From Alphaproteobacteria bacterium UBA998 (GTDB lineage Bacteria; Pseudomonadota; Alphaproteobacteria; Rickettsiales; UBA998): 30,068 nt of DNA. Positions 7,449 through 15,101 of the stretch are shown here, piece after piece. The translations under genes and the position numbers were made by a program. Location of the stretch: positions 50,559 through 80,626 of the forward strand of contig DBAY01000025.1 in the NCBI GenBank assembly GCA_002291925.1, read 5' to 3'. The notes beneath the pieces were generated by a model. It was not told the origin of the DNA and made no database searches. It worked only from the letters and a program-made list of their open reading frames with translations. The stretch's first letter is position 1; the number at the start of each line of letters is the position of its first letter.

Positions 7449-7549
7449 GGAATACGGGAATGCGGAAATGCAGGAATGCGAGAAGGATCACCATAAAGCA
7501 CGGGACGGTCTCTTTTCCCGTATTCCCGTATTCCTGTTTCCCGTATTCC
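7449..7549. repeat. Inverted repeat between aguB and aguA built of GGAATACGGG units
   Basis: GGAATACGGGAA at 7449-7460 is the exact inverse complement of 7538-7549. Further degenerate copies of the same ~10-base unit lie on both arms (CAGGAATGCG near 7471; CCCGTATTCC near 7518-7534). The arms could fold into a long imperfect hairpin in an aguBA transcript. There is no T run, so it is not an obvious terminator. Confidence 0.7.
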
Positions 7550-7574
7550 AAACACCATCCGCCGGATTCTCCAA

Positions 7575-8768
7575 ATGACCTCACCCTACCTCATGCCCGC
7601 CGAGTGGGAGAAGCAATCGGCCATCTGGCTGAGCTGGCCGCATAACCGCGCTGACTGGCCGGGCAAGTTCGGGCCGGTGCCGTGGGCCTTCGCGGAGATG
7701 ATCCGCTATATCAGCTACTCCCAGCGCGTCGGCGTGCTGGTGAAGGACGAGGTGAAGAAGCGCGAATGCATCGATGCGCTGGAGGATGTCGGCGTCGACC
7801 TGTCGCGCGTGGACATCGTGCTGCTGCCGACCAACCGCGGCTGGCTGCGCGATTGCGGCCCGATTTTTGTGCGAAAAAATCCCCCTCACCCCAACCCTCT
7901 CCCCGTGGGGGAGAGTGGGCAAGGAGAAACCCTCTCCCCCACGGGGAGAGGGCAGGGTGAGGGGGCCTCATCTCTCGTCGCGCTCGACTGGCGCTTCAAT
8001 GCGTGGGCGAAATACGCGAACTGGCAGAAGGACAATGCCGTGCCGGAAGGCGTGTGCAACTTCCTGAACGTCGAGCGCGTGCAGCCGCACTGGCCTTTGC
8101 ACCAGAAGAGCAGGCGCGTGGTGCTGGAAGGCGGCGCCATCGAGGTGAACGGAGCAGGCACGCTGATCACCACCGAGGAATGCCTGCTCTCGCACGATGT
8201 GCAGATCCGCAACCCCGGCTTCACCCGCGAGGATTATGAGCAGTGCTTCGCCCATTGGCTCGGCACGAAACATGTCATCTGGCTCGGCCACGGCATTATC
8301 GGCGATGACACGCACGGCCATATTGACGATCTCACCCGCTTCGTGAACCCCACCACCGTCGTGACCGTGGTGGAGAAGGACACGAACGACGCTAACTACG
8401 CGCTGCTGCAAGACAATCTGAAGCGCCTGAAATCCGCCACCGATCAGGCTGGCAAGCCGCTGACCGTTGTCGAACTGCCCATGCCGCGCCCACTGCATTT
8501 CGAAGGCCAGCGCCTGCCCGCCAGCTACGCCAACTTCCTCATCACCAACCAGTACGTGCTGGTGCCCACCTTCAACGACCCCGCCGACCGCGCCGCCCTG
8601 ACCATCCTGGCCGACTGCTTCCCCGGCCGCGAGGTCGTCGGCATCCACGCGGTGGATCTGGTGTGGGGATTGGGCACGATTCATTGCCTGACGCAGCAGC
8701 AGCCAGTTTACGTTTGCCTCGATGCTACGCGCCTCCTGCGCTCCGCAATGAGGCGCGCTCATGGCTGA
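7575..8768 (+). CDS. aguA: Agmatine deiminase with in-frame palindromic insert
   Basis: Converts agmatine to N-carbamoylputrescine and ammonia; a cytoplasmic guanidino-group-modifying enzyme feeding AguB. The family signatures are MPAEWEKQSAIWLSWPHN, GWLRDCGPIFV (D93), LDWRFNAWAKY, HGHIDDLTRFV (His/Asp) and the catalytic cysteine C371 in GLGTIHCLTQQQP. The protein is 397 residues, somewhat longer than usual, for two visible reasons. Residues ~102-131 are encoded by an 85-bp near-perfect inverted repeat between GPIFVRK and LVALDWRFN, where homologues have only a short turn. The ~20 residues after the normal end (QQQP) are non-homologous and include another inverted repeat. All active-site residues are intact and the frame is maintained, so the enzyme is probably functional with an extra loop. 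This cannot be proven from sequence. Confidence 0.95.
   Translation: MTSPYLMPAEWEKQSAIWLSWPHNRADWPGKFGPVPWAFAEMIRYISYSQRVGVLVKDEVKKRECIDALEDVGVDLSRVDIVLLPTNRGWLRDCGPIFVRKNPPHPNPLPVGESGQGETLSPTGRGQGEGASSLVALDWRFNAWAKYANWQKDNAVPEGVCNFLNVERVQPHWPLHQKSRRVVLEGGAIEVNGAGTLITTEECLLSHDVQIRNPGFTREDYEQCFAHWLGTKHVIWLGHGIIGDDTHGHIDDLTRFVNPTTVVTVVEKDTNDANYALLQDNLKRLKSATDQAGKPLTVVELPMPRPLHFEGQRLPASYANFLITNQYVLVPTFNDPADRAALTILADCFPGREVVGIHAVDLVWGLGTIHCLTQQQPVYVCLDATRLLRSAMRRAHG
7881..7965. repeat. In-gene palindromic element, subtype 1 (aguA copy)
   Basis: A 35-base left arm (7881-7915) and a 34-base right arm (7932-7965) are inverse complements apart from about three positions, separated by a 16-base loop. 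The outer arms read CCCCCTCACCC and GGGTGAGGGGG; the inner arms read CCCTCTCCCC. The same architecture occurs at 9282-9383 within putA. Here it is translated in frame as a Pro/Gly-rich stretch (NPPHPNPLPVGESGQGE and following). Confidence 0.92.
8728..8757. repeat. Small inverted repeat in the 3' tail of aguA
   Basis: CGCGCCTC (8728-8735) and GAGGCGCG (8750-8757) are exact inverse complements around a 14-base loop. They lie in the last codons of aguA, after the end of family homology. There is no T run. This may be a degraded repeat that replaced the native stop region. Confidence 0.5.
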
Positions 8769-8800
8769 CTCGGACATGCTGTCCTCGACTAACAGGGTAA

Positions 8801-8875
8801 CGTCGTTGCGAGCGCAGCGAAGCAATCCAGCGGAGGGTTCTAGATTGCCGCGGCCCTTCGGGCCTCGCAATGACG
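8801..8875. repeat. Intergenic palindromic repeat, family C copy 1
   Basis: CGTCGTTGCGAG (8801-8812) pairs with CTCGCAATGACG (8864-8875) with one mismatch. The element also contains GCGAAGCAATCC and an inner CCGCGGCCCTTCGGGCC hairpin. It fills most of the 112-bp gap between the convergent aguA and putA genes and may double as their terminator, although no T run is present. A related copy lies at 17699-17773. Confidence 0.8.
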
Positions 8876-8880
8876 GAGTA

Positions 8881-11800
8881 TCACTTCACCAGTAGTTCAA
8901 TATTCCCGCCAATCGCCGCCGTGTTAATCGTCAGCGTGCGCTCGGTGGCGAAGCGGAGAAGGTAGTACGGGCCACCCGCCTTGGGGCCGGTGCCGGATAA
9001 GCCCTCACCGCCGAAGGGCTGCACGCCGACCGTGGCGCCGATCATGCTGCGGTTGACGTAGCAGTTGCCGACCTTCACCCGCGCCGCGACGGACTCATAG
9101 ACGCTCGGGATGCGGCTATGGATGCCGAAGGTGAGGCCGTAGCCAGTGGCCTGCAGCGCATCCAGCATCGCATCGAACTGCGCCGGGTCGTAGCGATAGA
9201 TATGCAGGACAGGGCCGAAGATTTCGTCCCTGAGCAGGTCGAGCGAAGGAATTTCCCAGGCTTGGGGGGGGAAGAAACAGGCCCCCTCACCCGGCTCCCT
9301 CCGGTCGCCACCCTGTCCCCGCAGGGGCGAGGGTTTTTCCTTGCCCCCTCTCCCCCATGGGGAGAGGGTTGGGGTGAGGGGGGCGATGGCCAGCCGCTTC
9401 GCTTTGCCTTCTAGAAACGCCACATGCTTTTCCAGCGCGGCTTTCGCCTCGCCGTCGATGACGGGGCCGAGATCGGTGGAGGCGTGCCACGGATCGCCGA
9501 TTTCCAGCACTTGCATGGCACCGGCAAGCAACCCCAGAAGATTGTCCGCGATATCACGATGCACGCACAGCACGCGCAGGGCTGAACAGCGCTGGCCCGC
9601 GCTGCCGAAGGCGGAGGTGAGGATGTCATCCACCGCCTGCTCGATCAACGCGGAGGAATCGACGATCATGGCATTCTGCCCGCCCGTCTCGGCGATGAGT
9701 GGCACGATCGGTCCCTCCCGCTGCGCCAGGGCGCGCTGGATATGCTTCGCCGTCGCAGTGCCGCCGGTGAACGCAATGCCCGCGATGCGCTCATCCCGCG
9801 CCAGCGCCGCCCCCACCACCTCGCCCGCGCCGGGGACGAGGATGAGCGCATCCGGCGGCACGCCCGCCTCATGCAGCAGCGCCACCATGAAGGCCGCCGT
9901 GCGCGGTGTCTGCTCGGCGGGCTTGGCGATCACCGTGTTGCCGGAGACCAGCGCCGCCACGACCTGCCCGGCGAAAATGGCGAGCGGGAAATTCCACGGG
10001 CTGATGCAGCCAAACACACCGCGCCCGGCGAAGCGTAATTCGTTATGCTCGCCCGTCGGCCCGTCCAATCGGCGCGGCTGGCCAAACAATTCCCGCCCCC
10101 GCGACGCGTAATAGCGGCAGAAATCGACCGCCTCGCGTACTTCGGAAAGCGCATCGGCCCAAGTGCGCCGCCCCTCGCCGATGATGAGCGCCATTGCTTC
10201 CTCGCGGCGGGCTTCCAGCAGATCGGCAGCCTTTTCCAGCAGCGCCGCGCGGGCGTCCACCGGGGTCTGTGACCACTCCGTGAAGGCGGCCTGCGCGCGG
10301 GTGATGGCGGCGTCGGTATCGTCTGCCGTGAAATCCTTCGGCGCGGGAGGGTATTTCGCCTGCCACGCACGCAGGCTCTGCTCCAGCCCTTCCATCTGGT
10401 GCGCGTTGCCGAAATCGAGGCCGGCGCTGTTGCGGCGATCCGTCCCGTAGAGTTGCGAGGGCGGGGCGATGCCCGCCTCCGGCTCGCGGGCGCTCATCTC
10501 CAGCGGGTCTTCCAGCACGGCGTCGATGGGGCGCGCGAGGTCGAGCATCATGTGGACGAAGCTGCTATTGGCCCCGTTCTCCAGTAATCGGCGGATAAGA
10601 TAGGCGAGCAGATCCTTGTGCTCGCCGATGGGCGCATAGATGCGGCAGGGCTTCGTCGTGATGACATCGGCATAGAGCGCCTCACCCATGCCATGCAAGC
10701 GCTGGAATTCGTATTCCCGCTCACCGGCGAAGGCTTCGATGGCGGCAATCGTCATGGCGTTGTGCGTGGCGAATTGCGGGAAGAAACACTCAGGCCGCTC
10801 CAAAAGCGCGCGGGCGCAGGCGAGGTAGGAGAGATCGGAATGCGCCTTGCGGGTGAAGACCGGGTAATCCGGCCAGCCATTTACCTGCGCCGCCTTGATT
10901 TCGCTGTCCCAGTACGCCCCTTTCACCAGCCGCACCGGCAGACGCTTCTTCGTGCGCGTGGCCAGGTCGGCCAGTACCGGGATGGCGGCATGAGCGCGCT
11001 TGCCGTAGGCCTGTAGCACATAGCCGATGCCGTGATAGTCCGCGAGGTCGGGGTGCGTCACCAGCTTTTCATACACCGCCAGCGCGAGGTCGAAGCGCGT
11101 TTGCTCCTCGGCGTCAATGGCGATGCACAGGCCATGCGCCTGCGCCGCTTTTGCGAGGCCCACCAGCTTGGGCAACAGCTCGGCGAACACCTGCTCGCGG
11201 TGCCGCCACTCATAATGCGGGTGCAGCGCGGTCAGCTTGATGGAAATGCTAGGGGCTTCGTAGAGCCCCCTCCCCAGTAGGGGGAGGGTTAGGGTGGGGG
11301 CATAAGGATACGCTAAACGACTCTTCCGCCCCCCTCCCGTCCTCCCCCCTACAGGGGGAGGGGTTTGATGAGCTGTGCCAACCGCTTCAATAGCCGCATG
11401 GTACGCCGCAAGATAGGTCTCCGCCTGCGCCTGACTGCGGGCGCCCTCGCCGAGCATGTCATACGAGAAGCGATAGCCCTTCTTGGCATACGCCTCGCCG
11501 CGGCGGATCCCTTCCTCGATGGTCTCGCCCAACACGAACTGGCCGGCCATCATCTTCATCGCCGCCTTCAGCGCCTCACGGATGACCGGCTCGCCCAGCT
11601 TCTTGGCCAGCCGCCCGATGACGCCCGACACCCCGCCCTGCGTTTCCGCTACGAGGTCGAGCGTCTTGCCGGTCAGCACCAGCCCCCAGCTGGAGGCGTT
11701 CACAAACAGCGAATCGCTGCGACCGAGGTGCTTCTCCCACTCCGCCCCGCTAAAGGTGGACTCAATCAGCTCGTCCGCCGTCGCCGCATCGGGAATGCGA

Positions 11801-12036
11801 AGCAGAGCCTCGGCGAGACACATCACCGCCACGCCCTCCTTGGTGGAAAGGCCGTATTCCTGCAAAAACGCTTCCACGGAAAAGCCCAGCCCGTCGCGGC
11901 GCAGGCGCTCCACCATGCCATGCGCCCGCTGGCGGATGCGAGGGGTGAGGGGCCCAAACGGCTCGGCCGCCTCCAGCAGGGTGCGGACGAGGTCGGGTTC
12001 CGGCGCAAAGGCGCCCCGGCTGAGGGTGAGCGACAT
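8881..12036 (-). CDS. putA: Bifunctional PutA (proline dehydrogenase / L-glutamate-5-semialdehyde dehydrogenase) with two in-frame inserts
   Basis: Oxidises proline to P5C with FAD, passes electrons to the quinone pool, then oxidises glutamate semialdehyde to glutamate with NAD. The protein has 1051 residues from the preferred ATG at 12036; the frame runs 32 codons further upstream without homology. The N-terminus starts directly in the helical arm domain, so the ribbon-helix-helix DNA-binding domain of E. coli PutA is absent. PRODH motifs include RLVKGAYWDSEIK and YLIRRLLENGANSSFVH. P5CDH motifs include PWNFPLAIF and AETGGQNAMIV, with catalytic C817 in SAGQRCSALRV. Two palindromic elements are read in frame: about residues 224-257 (between AAIEAVG and YEAPSISIKLTALHP) and about residues 885-918 (between KRLAIA and FFPPQAWEI). 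Both interrupt regions that are short loops in homologues. The catalytic motifs seen are intact. A near-consensus promoter lies at the start codon. Confidence 0.95.
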   Translation of the reverse strand: MSLTLSRGAFAPEPDLVRTLLEAAEPFGPLTPRIRQRAHGMVERLRRDGLGFSVEAFLQEYGLSTKEGVAVMCLAEALLRIPDAATADELIESTFSGAEWEKHLGRSDSLFVNASSWGLVLTGKTLDLVAETQGGVSGVIGRLAKKLGEPVIREALKAAMKMMAGQFVLGETIEEGIRRGEAYAKKGYRFSYDMLGEGARSQAQAETYLAAYHAAIEAVGTAHQTPPPVGGRTGGGRKSRLAYPYAPTLTLPLLGRGLYEAPSISIKLTALHPHYEWRHREQVFAELLPKLVGLAKAAQAHGLCIAIDAEEQTRFDLALAVYEKLVTHPDLADYHGIGYVLQAYGKRAHAAIPVLADLATRTKKRLPVRLVKGAYWDSEIKAAQVNGWPDYPVFTRKAHSDLSYLACARALLERPECFFPQFATHNAMTIAAIEAFAGEREYEFQRLHGMGEALYADVITTKPCRIYAPIGEHKDLLAYLIRRLLENGANSSFVHMMLDLARPIDAVLEDPLEMSAREPEAGIAPPSQLYGTDRRNSAGLDFGNAHQMEGLEQSLRAWQAKYPPAPKDFTADDTDAAITRAQAAFTEWSQTPVDARAALLEKAADLLEARREEAMALIIGEGRRTWADALSEVREAVDFCRYYASRGRELFGQPRRLDGPTGEHNELRFAGRGVFGCISPWNFPLAIFAGQVVAALVSGNTVIAKPAEQTPRTAAFMVALLHEAGVPPDALILVPGAGEVVGAALARDERIAGIAFTGGTATAKHIQRALAQREGPIVPLIAETGGQNAMIVDSSALIEQAVDDILTSAFGSAGQRCSALRVLCVHRDIADNLLGLLAGAMQVLEIGDPWHASTDLGPVIDGEAKAALEKHVAFLEGKAKRLAIAPLTPTLSPWGRGGKEKPSPLRGQGGDRREPGEGACFFPPQAWEIPSLDLLRDEIFGPVLHIYRYDPAQFDAMLDALQATGYGLTFGIHSRIPSVYESVAARVKVGNCYVNRSMIGATVGVQPFGGEGLSGTGPKAGGPYYLLRFATERTLTINTAAIGGNIELLVK
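9282..9383. repeat. In-gene palindromic element, subtype 1 (putA copy, P5CDH half)
   Basis: The outer arms CCCCCTCACCC (9282-9292) and GGGTGAGGGGG (9372-9382) are exact inverse complements. The inner part holds CCCCTCTCCCC and GGGGAGAGGGTTGGGG segments. One arm closely matches the aguA element at 7881-7915, and the other arm has diverged. It is read on the minus strand as APLTPTLSPWGRGGKEK and following, a different reading frame of the same element than in aguA. Confidence 0.9.
11265..11366. repeat. In-gene palindromic element, subtype 2 (putA copy, PRODH half)
   Basis: Two C/G-rich hairpins, CCCTCCCC-AGTA-GGGGGAGGG near 11269-11288 and CCTCCCCCCTACAGGGGGAGG near 11341-11361, flank an AT-richer middle (GCATAAGGATACGC). 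The right half is almost identical to the acs element at 181-223. It is read in frame on the minus strand and encodes a Pro/Gly/Arg-rich loop before YEAPSISIKL. Confidence 0.88.
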
Positions 12037-12071
12037 GCCATCATTATAGCGCCCCCGCCTGGGCTTGCCAG
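12037..12071 (-). promoter_or_regulatory. Candidate putA promoter for a leaderless mRNA
   Basis: On the minus strand, a perfect -10 TATAAT (12048-12043) is preceded by 17 bases and a -35 candidate CTGGCA (12071-12066, 4/6 to TTGACA). Only six bases separate the -10 from the putA ATG at 12036. Transcription would therefore begin at or next to the start codon, giving a leaderless message. No Shine-Dalgarno is present, which is consistent with this. Confidence 0.55.
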
Positions 12072-12368
12072 CCCATGCTTGCTTTTCCATCGCTGGAGCG
12101 GTAGATTTATAGGTGGTTAAATGATGGGCCAATCATTGATGACGAAACATGCCGGTATTTCAGGCATGAGAAAACGTGATACTTCTTCTTGGTTACCGAC
12201 GTAGTGACACCTACTGGCTTCCCTCAAGTAAGGCACGACCCCGGCCCCTCCGTTAACCACCTGCTTTCGCTCACGCGGGGGTGGTTTGTCCTTTTCCGAC
12301 GCTGGCAGTACTTTTTTGCCAAGGATGGAGGGGGGTGATTGGTCAATGCCATACTGAAGGAGTTATCC
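12072..12368. other. putA-csp intergenic region and likely cold-shock 5' leader
   Basis: No gene is seen between the divergent putA and cold-shock genes. A 7-bp inverted repeat AACCACC/GGTGGTT (12255-12261 and 12280-12286), followed by a pyrimidine stretch, and a smaller TGGCA/TGCCA pair (12303-12307 and 12317-12321) are compatible with a structured long 5' leader, as is known for cspA-type mRNAs. The ribosome site AAGGAG (12357-12362) ends six bases before the csp ATG. I cannot place a promoter with confidence. Confidence 0.35.
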
Positions 12369-12572
12369 ATGGCTACCGGTACCGTTAAGTGGTTTAATAC
12401 GCAAAAAGGCTTTGGCTTCATTCAGCCGGATGAAGGTGGCAAGGACGTGTTCGTGCACATCACTGCCGTGCAGCAGGCAGGCATGAGCGGCCTGAACGAG
12501 GGGCAGAAGATCAGCTACGATCTCGCCACCAGCCGCGACCGCACGTTTGCCTCGAACCTGCGCGCTATCTAA
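12369..12572 (+). CDS. Cold-shock protein, CspA family
   Basis: A 67-residue single cold-shock (OB-fold) domain that binds single-stranded RNA/DNA and acts as an RNA chaperone. Both RNP motifs are present: KGFGFIQ (RNP1) and VFVHITAV (RNP2), after the usual ATGTVKWFN start. The reading frame extends 10 codons further upstream, but AAGGAG at 12357-12362 and the conserved N-terminus fix ATG 12369. The gene is flanked by a ~300-base untranslated region and a strong terminator, so it is monocistronic. The family is certain; the exact paralogue (and whether it is cold-induced) cannot be told. Confidence 0.96.
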   Translation: MATGTVKWFNTQKGFGFIQPDEGGKDVFVHITAVQQAGMSGLNEGQKISYDLATSRDRTFASNLRAI

Positions 12573-12599
12573 AACCCGCCATCAATAAAACATTGGTAT

Positions 12600-12633
12600 A
12601 AGGGCCTGAGCAAGTATGTTCAGGCCCTTTATT
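12600..12633 (+). terminator. Intrinsic terminator of the cold-shock gene
   Basis: AAGGGCCTGA (12600-12609) and TCAGGCCCTT (12620-12629) form a perfect 10-bp stem with a 10-nt loop, followed by a short T-rich tail (TTTATT). It lies 27 bases after the csp stop. Confidence 0.88.
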
Positions 12634-12752
12634 CATAATGGAGAATTTATGTAGTTTGTGAACTGGTATACAAGTGTGTATTATTTACAGATTATTGATT
12701 ATTATTGATAATTTCCTTATGGTGCATCGGACATCTTTCACGCACGCCCTCC

Positions 12753-15101
12753 ATGCCAAACGGATTAAACCTGAAGGAATACCGCTCCCCACCTGATGCC
12801 CGCCTGAGCGAGGAGCGCTACCTTGCGTTCGTGCGCCAGAGTTCGGAAGGCATCTGGCGCTTCGAAGTCGACCAGCCCATTCCGGTTGATCAGCCTGAGA
12901 CACGGCTGATCGAGGATTTCTTCCGCCTCGCCTACCTCGCGGAATGCAACGATGCCATGGCGGGCATGTATGGCTACAGCCGCGCCGAGGAAATCCGCGG
13001 TATACGCCTGCGCGAGCTGGTGCCGCCCTCCAACCCGAAGAACATCGCCTACCTCCAGCATTTCATCCGTGGCGGTTTCCGGCTGCGTGACGGCGAATCG
13101 CATGAGGTGGACAAGTACGGGCTCCCCAAATATTTCATCAATAACCTCTACGGTGTCATCGAGGAGGGTTGCCTGGTGCGCGTGTGGGGCACGCAGCGCG
13201 ATGTTACCGAAGCGCGGCGCATTCAGGACGCGCTGAAACAGAGCGAGGGACAGTTCCGTCAGCTCGCCGACACCATGCCGCAGATTGTCTGGGTGTCACG
13301 CGCGGACGGGTATCACGAATACTTCAACCAGCGCTGGTACCAGTATACCGGCCTCAGCGAGGATGAGAGCCTGGGGCGTCAATGGAACTGCCTGCACCCG
13401 GACGACCGGGAGCGCACCGCCAAACGCTGGCATTACGCGCTGGAAACCACCGAGCCCTACGAGATCGAATACCGGCTGAAGAGCCAGACCGGGCAGTATC
13501 GCTGGTTCCTCAACCGCGCCATGCCCGTGCGGGACGAATATGGACGCGTGCTGCGCTGGTTCGGCACCTGCACGGACATCGACGATTACAAGCGCATGGT
13601 CGATGCGCTGCGCCTCAGCGAGGAGCGCTTCCGCCTCTCCGCCGAGGCGTTCAACGGTATCATCTATGACTGGGACCTCACCACGGAGCGCGTCGAGCGC
13701 ACGCGCGGCAATTTCGAGGTCACGGGCTATCATATCCATGAAATCGAGCCCCGCCGCGACTGGTGGGTGCAACGCATTCACCCGGAGGATACATCGCTGG
13801 TGGAGCAGGCGCTGGCGCAATCCATCCTGTTCGGCAAGCCGGGCTTCGATGTGGAGTACCGCATCCGTCACCGCGACGGGCATTACGTGTGGGTGTGGGA
13901 TAAGGGGCTGATCCTGCGTAATTCCGAGCTGCGCGCCGTGCGCGTGGTGGGCAACTGCGTTGACATCACCGCCCGCAAGCGTGCCGAGGAAGCGCTGAAG
14001 GACGCCGACCGCCGCAAGGACGAATTCCTTGCCACCCTCGCCCATGAATTGCGCAACCCGCTCGCCCCCATCCGCAACGCGCTGCACATCATGCAGAAGA
14101 AAAACGCCGCCCCCGCCATGCTGGAGGAAGCACGCGACATGATGCAGCGGCAGGTCGGCCAGATGGTGCGGCTGGTGGACGACCTGCTCGATGTCTCGCG
14201 CATTACACTCGGCAAGCTGGAGCTGCGCCGCCAGCCGGTGACGCTGCAGGAGGCCATCCTTGGCGCGCTGGAAACGAGCGGCCCGCTGATTGAAGCCACG
14301 GGACATCGTCTGGTGACGCAGATCACCGGGGTACCGCTACGAGTGGATGGCGACCTGGCGCGCCTTTCGCAGGTGTTTGCCAACCTGCTCAACAATGCCG
14401 CCAAATACACTAACCCCGGTGGGCAGATCACGCTCTGCCTGAAAGCGGAGCAATACGAAGCGGTGATTTCCGTGCGCGATACGGGCATCGGTATCCCTCC
14501 GGAAATGCTGCCGCGCATTTTCGACATGTTCACGCAGGTCGATAATTCGCTGGAGAAGGCGCAGGGCGGGCTTGGCATTGGCCTGACGTTGGTCAAGAGC
14601 CTAGTTGAGATGCATAATGGCCGCATCGAGGCCATCAGCGAGGGGCTTGGCAAAGGCAGCGCGTTCACTGTTCGCCTGCCGTTGCTGGAAGCGGAAGCAG
14701 CCCCCGCGCCGCAGCCCACGGCGATGTCCGAAACAGACTGCCCGGCGCGGCGCGTGCTGGTGGTGGATGACAACGTGGCCTCCGCGAAAACCATGGGCTG
14801 GACGCTGGAGCTGCTCGGCAGTGAGGTTTGCGTGGTGCATGACGGCCCCGCCGCCCTTGCCGAAGCGCGCCAGTTCAAGCCGGACCTCGTGCTGCTGGAC
14901 ATCGGCCTTCCCGGCATGAACGGCTACGATGTCTGCCGCGCTCTGCGTAAAGAGCCTGGGATGGAGCAGATGGTGCTCGTGGCACAGACCGGCTGGGGGC
15001 AGGAAGAGCATCGCCAGCGATCGCGGGAGGCGGGGTTTGATCATCACCTTGTCAAGCCGGTGGAGATGGACGATCTCAAGCGCCTGCTGCAAGGGGACTG
15101 A
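12753..15101 (+). CDS. Soluble hybrid histidine kinase with three PAS domains and a receiver
   Basis: A 782-residue cytoplasmic sensor with no signal peptide or membrane helix. A degenerate N-terminal PAS (about 20-160) is followed by two clear PAS/PAC modules: FRQLADTMPQIVWVSRADG to WFGTCTDID, and FRLSAEAFNGIIYDWDL to VVGNCVDITARK. Next comes a HisKA with H431 in TLAHELRNPL, an HATPase (NNAAKYTNP, RDTGIGIP, GGLGIGLTLVK) and a C-terminal receiver (VVDDN, D716 in VLLDIGLPG, LVKPVE). The open frame extends 16 codons upstream without homology; ATG 12753 is preferred, but no good ribosome site is seen before either. An AT-rich stretch at 12640-12720 probably holds the promoter. A G4/C4 hairpin overlaps the stop (15092-15108). 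No partner regulator is adjacent. The signal is unknown. Confidence 0.9.
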   Translation: MPNGLNLKEYRSPPDARLSEERYLAFVRQSSEGIWRFEVDQPIPVDQPETRLIEDFFRLAYLAECNDAMAGMYGYSRAEEIRGIRLRELVPPSNPKNIAYLQHFIRGGFRLRDGESHEVDKYGLPKYFINNLYGVIEEGCLVRVWGTQRDVTEARRIQDALKQSEGQFRQLADTMPQIVWVSRADGYHEYFNQRWYQYTGLSEDESLGRQWNCLHPDDRERTAKRWHYALETTEPYEIEYRLKSQTGQYRWFLNRAMPVRDEYGRVLRWFGTCTDIDDYKRMVDALRLSEERFRLSAEAFNGIIYDWDLTTERVERTRGNFEVTGYHIHEIEPRRDWWVQRIHPEDTSLVEQALAQSILFGKPGFDVEYRIRHRDGHYVWVWDKGLILRNSELRAVRVVGNCVDITARKRAEEALKDADRRKDEFLATLAHELRNPLAPIRNALHIMQKKNAAPAMLEEARDMMQRQVGQMVRLVDDLLDVSRITLGKLELRRQPVTLQEAILGALETSGPLIEATGHRLVTQITGVPLRVDGDLARLSQVFANLLNNAAKYTNPGGQITLCLKAEQYEAVISVRDTGIGIPPEMLPRIFDMFTQVDNSLEKAQGGLGIGLTLVKSLVEMHNGRIEAISEGLGKGSAFTVRLPLLEAEAAPAPQPTAMSETDCPARRVLVVDDNVASAKTMGWTLELLGSEVCVVHDGPAALAEARQFKPDLVLLDIGLPGMNGYDVCRALRKEPGMEQMVLVAQTGWGQEEHRQRSREAGFDHHLVKPVEMDDLKRLLQGD

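Noticed and set aside
7575..8768. aguA as a pseudogene disrupted by a repeat
   Set aside because: The insert is in frame, no stop or frameshift occurs, and all catalytic motifs on both sides are intact.
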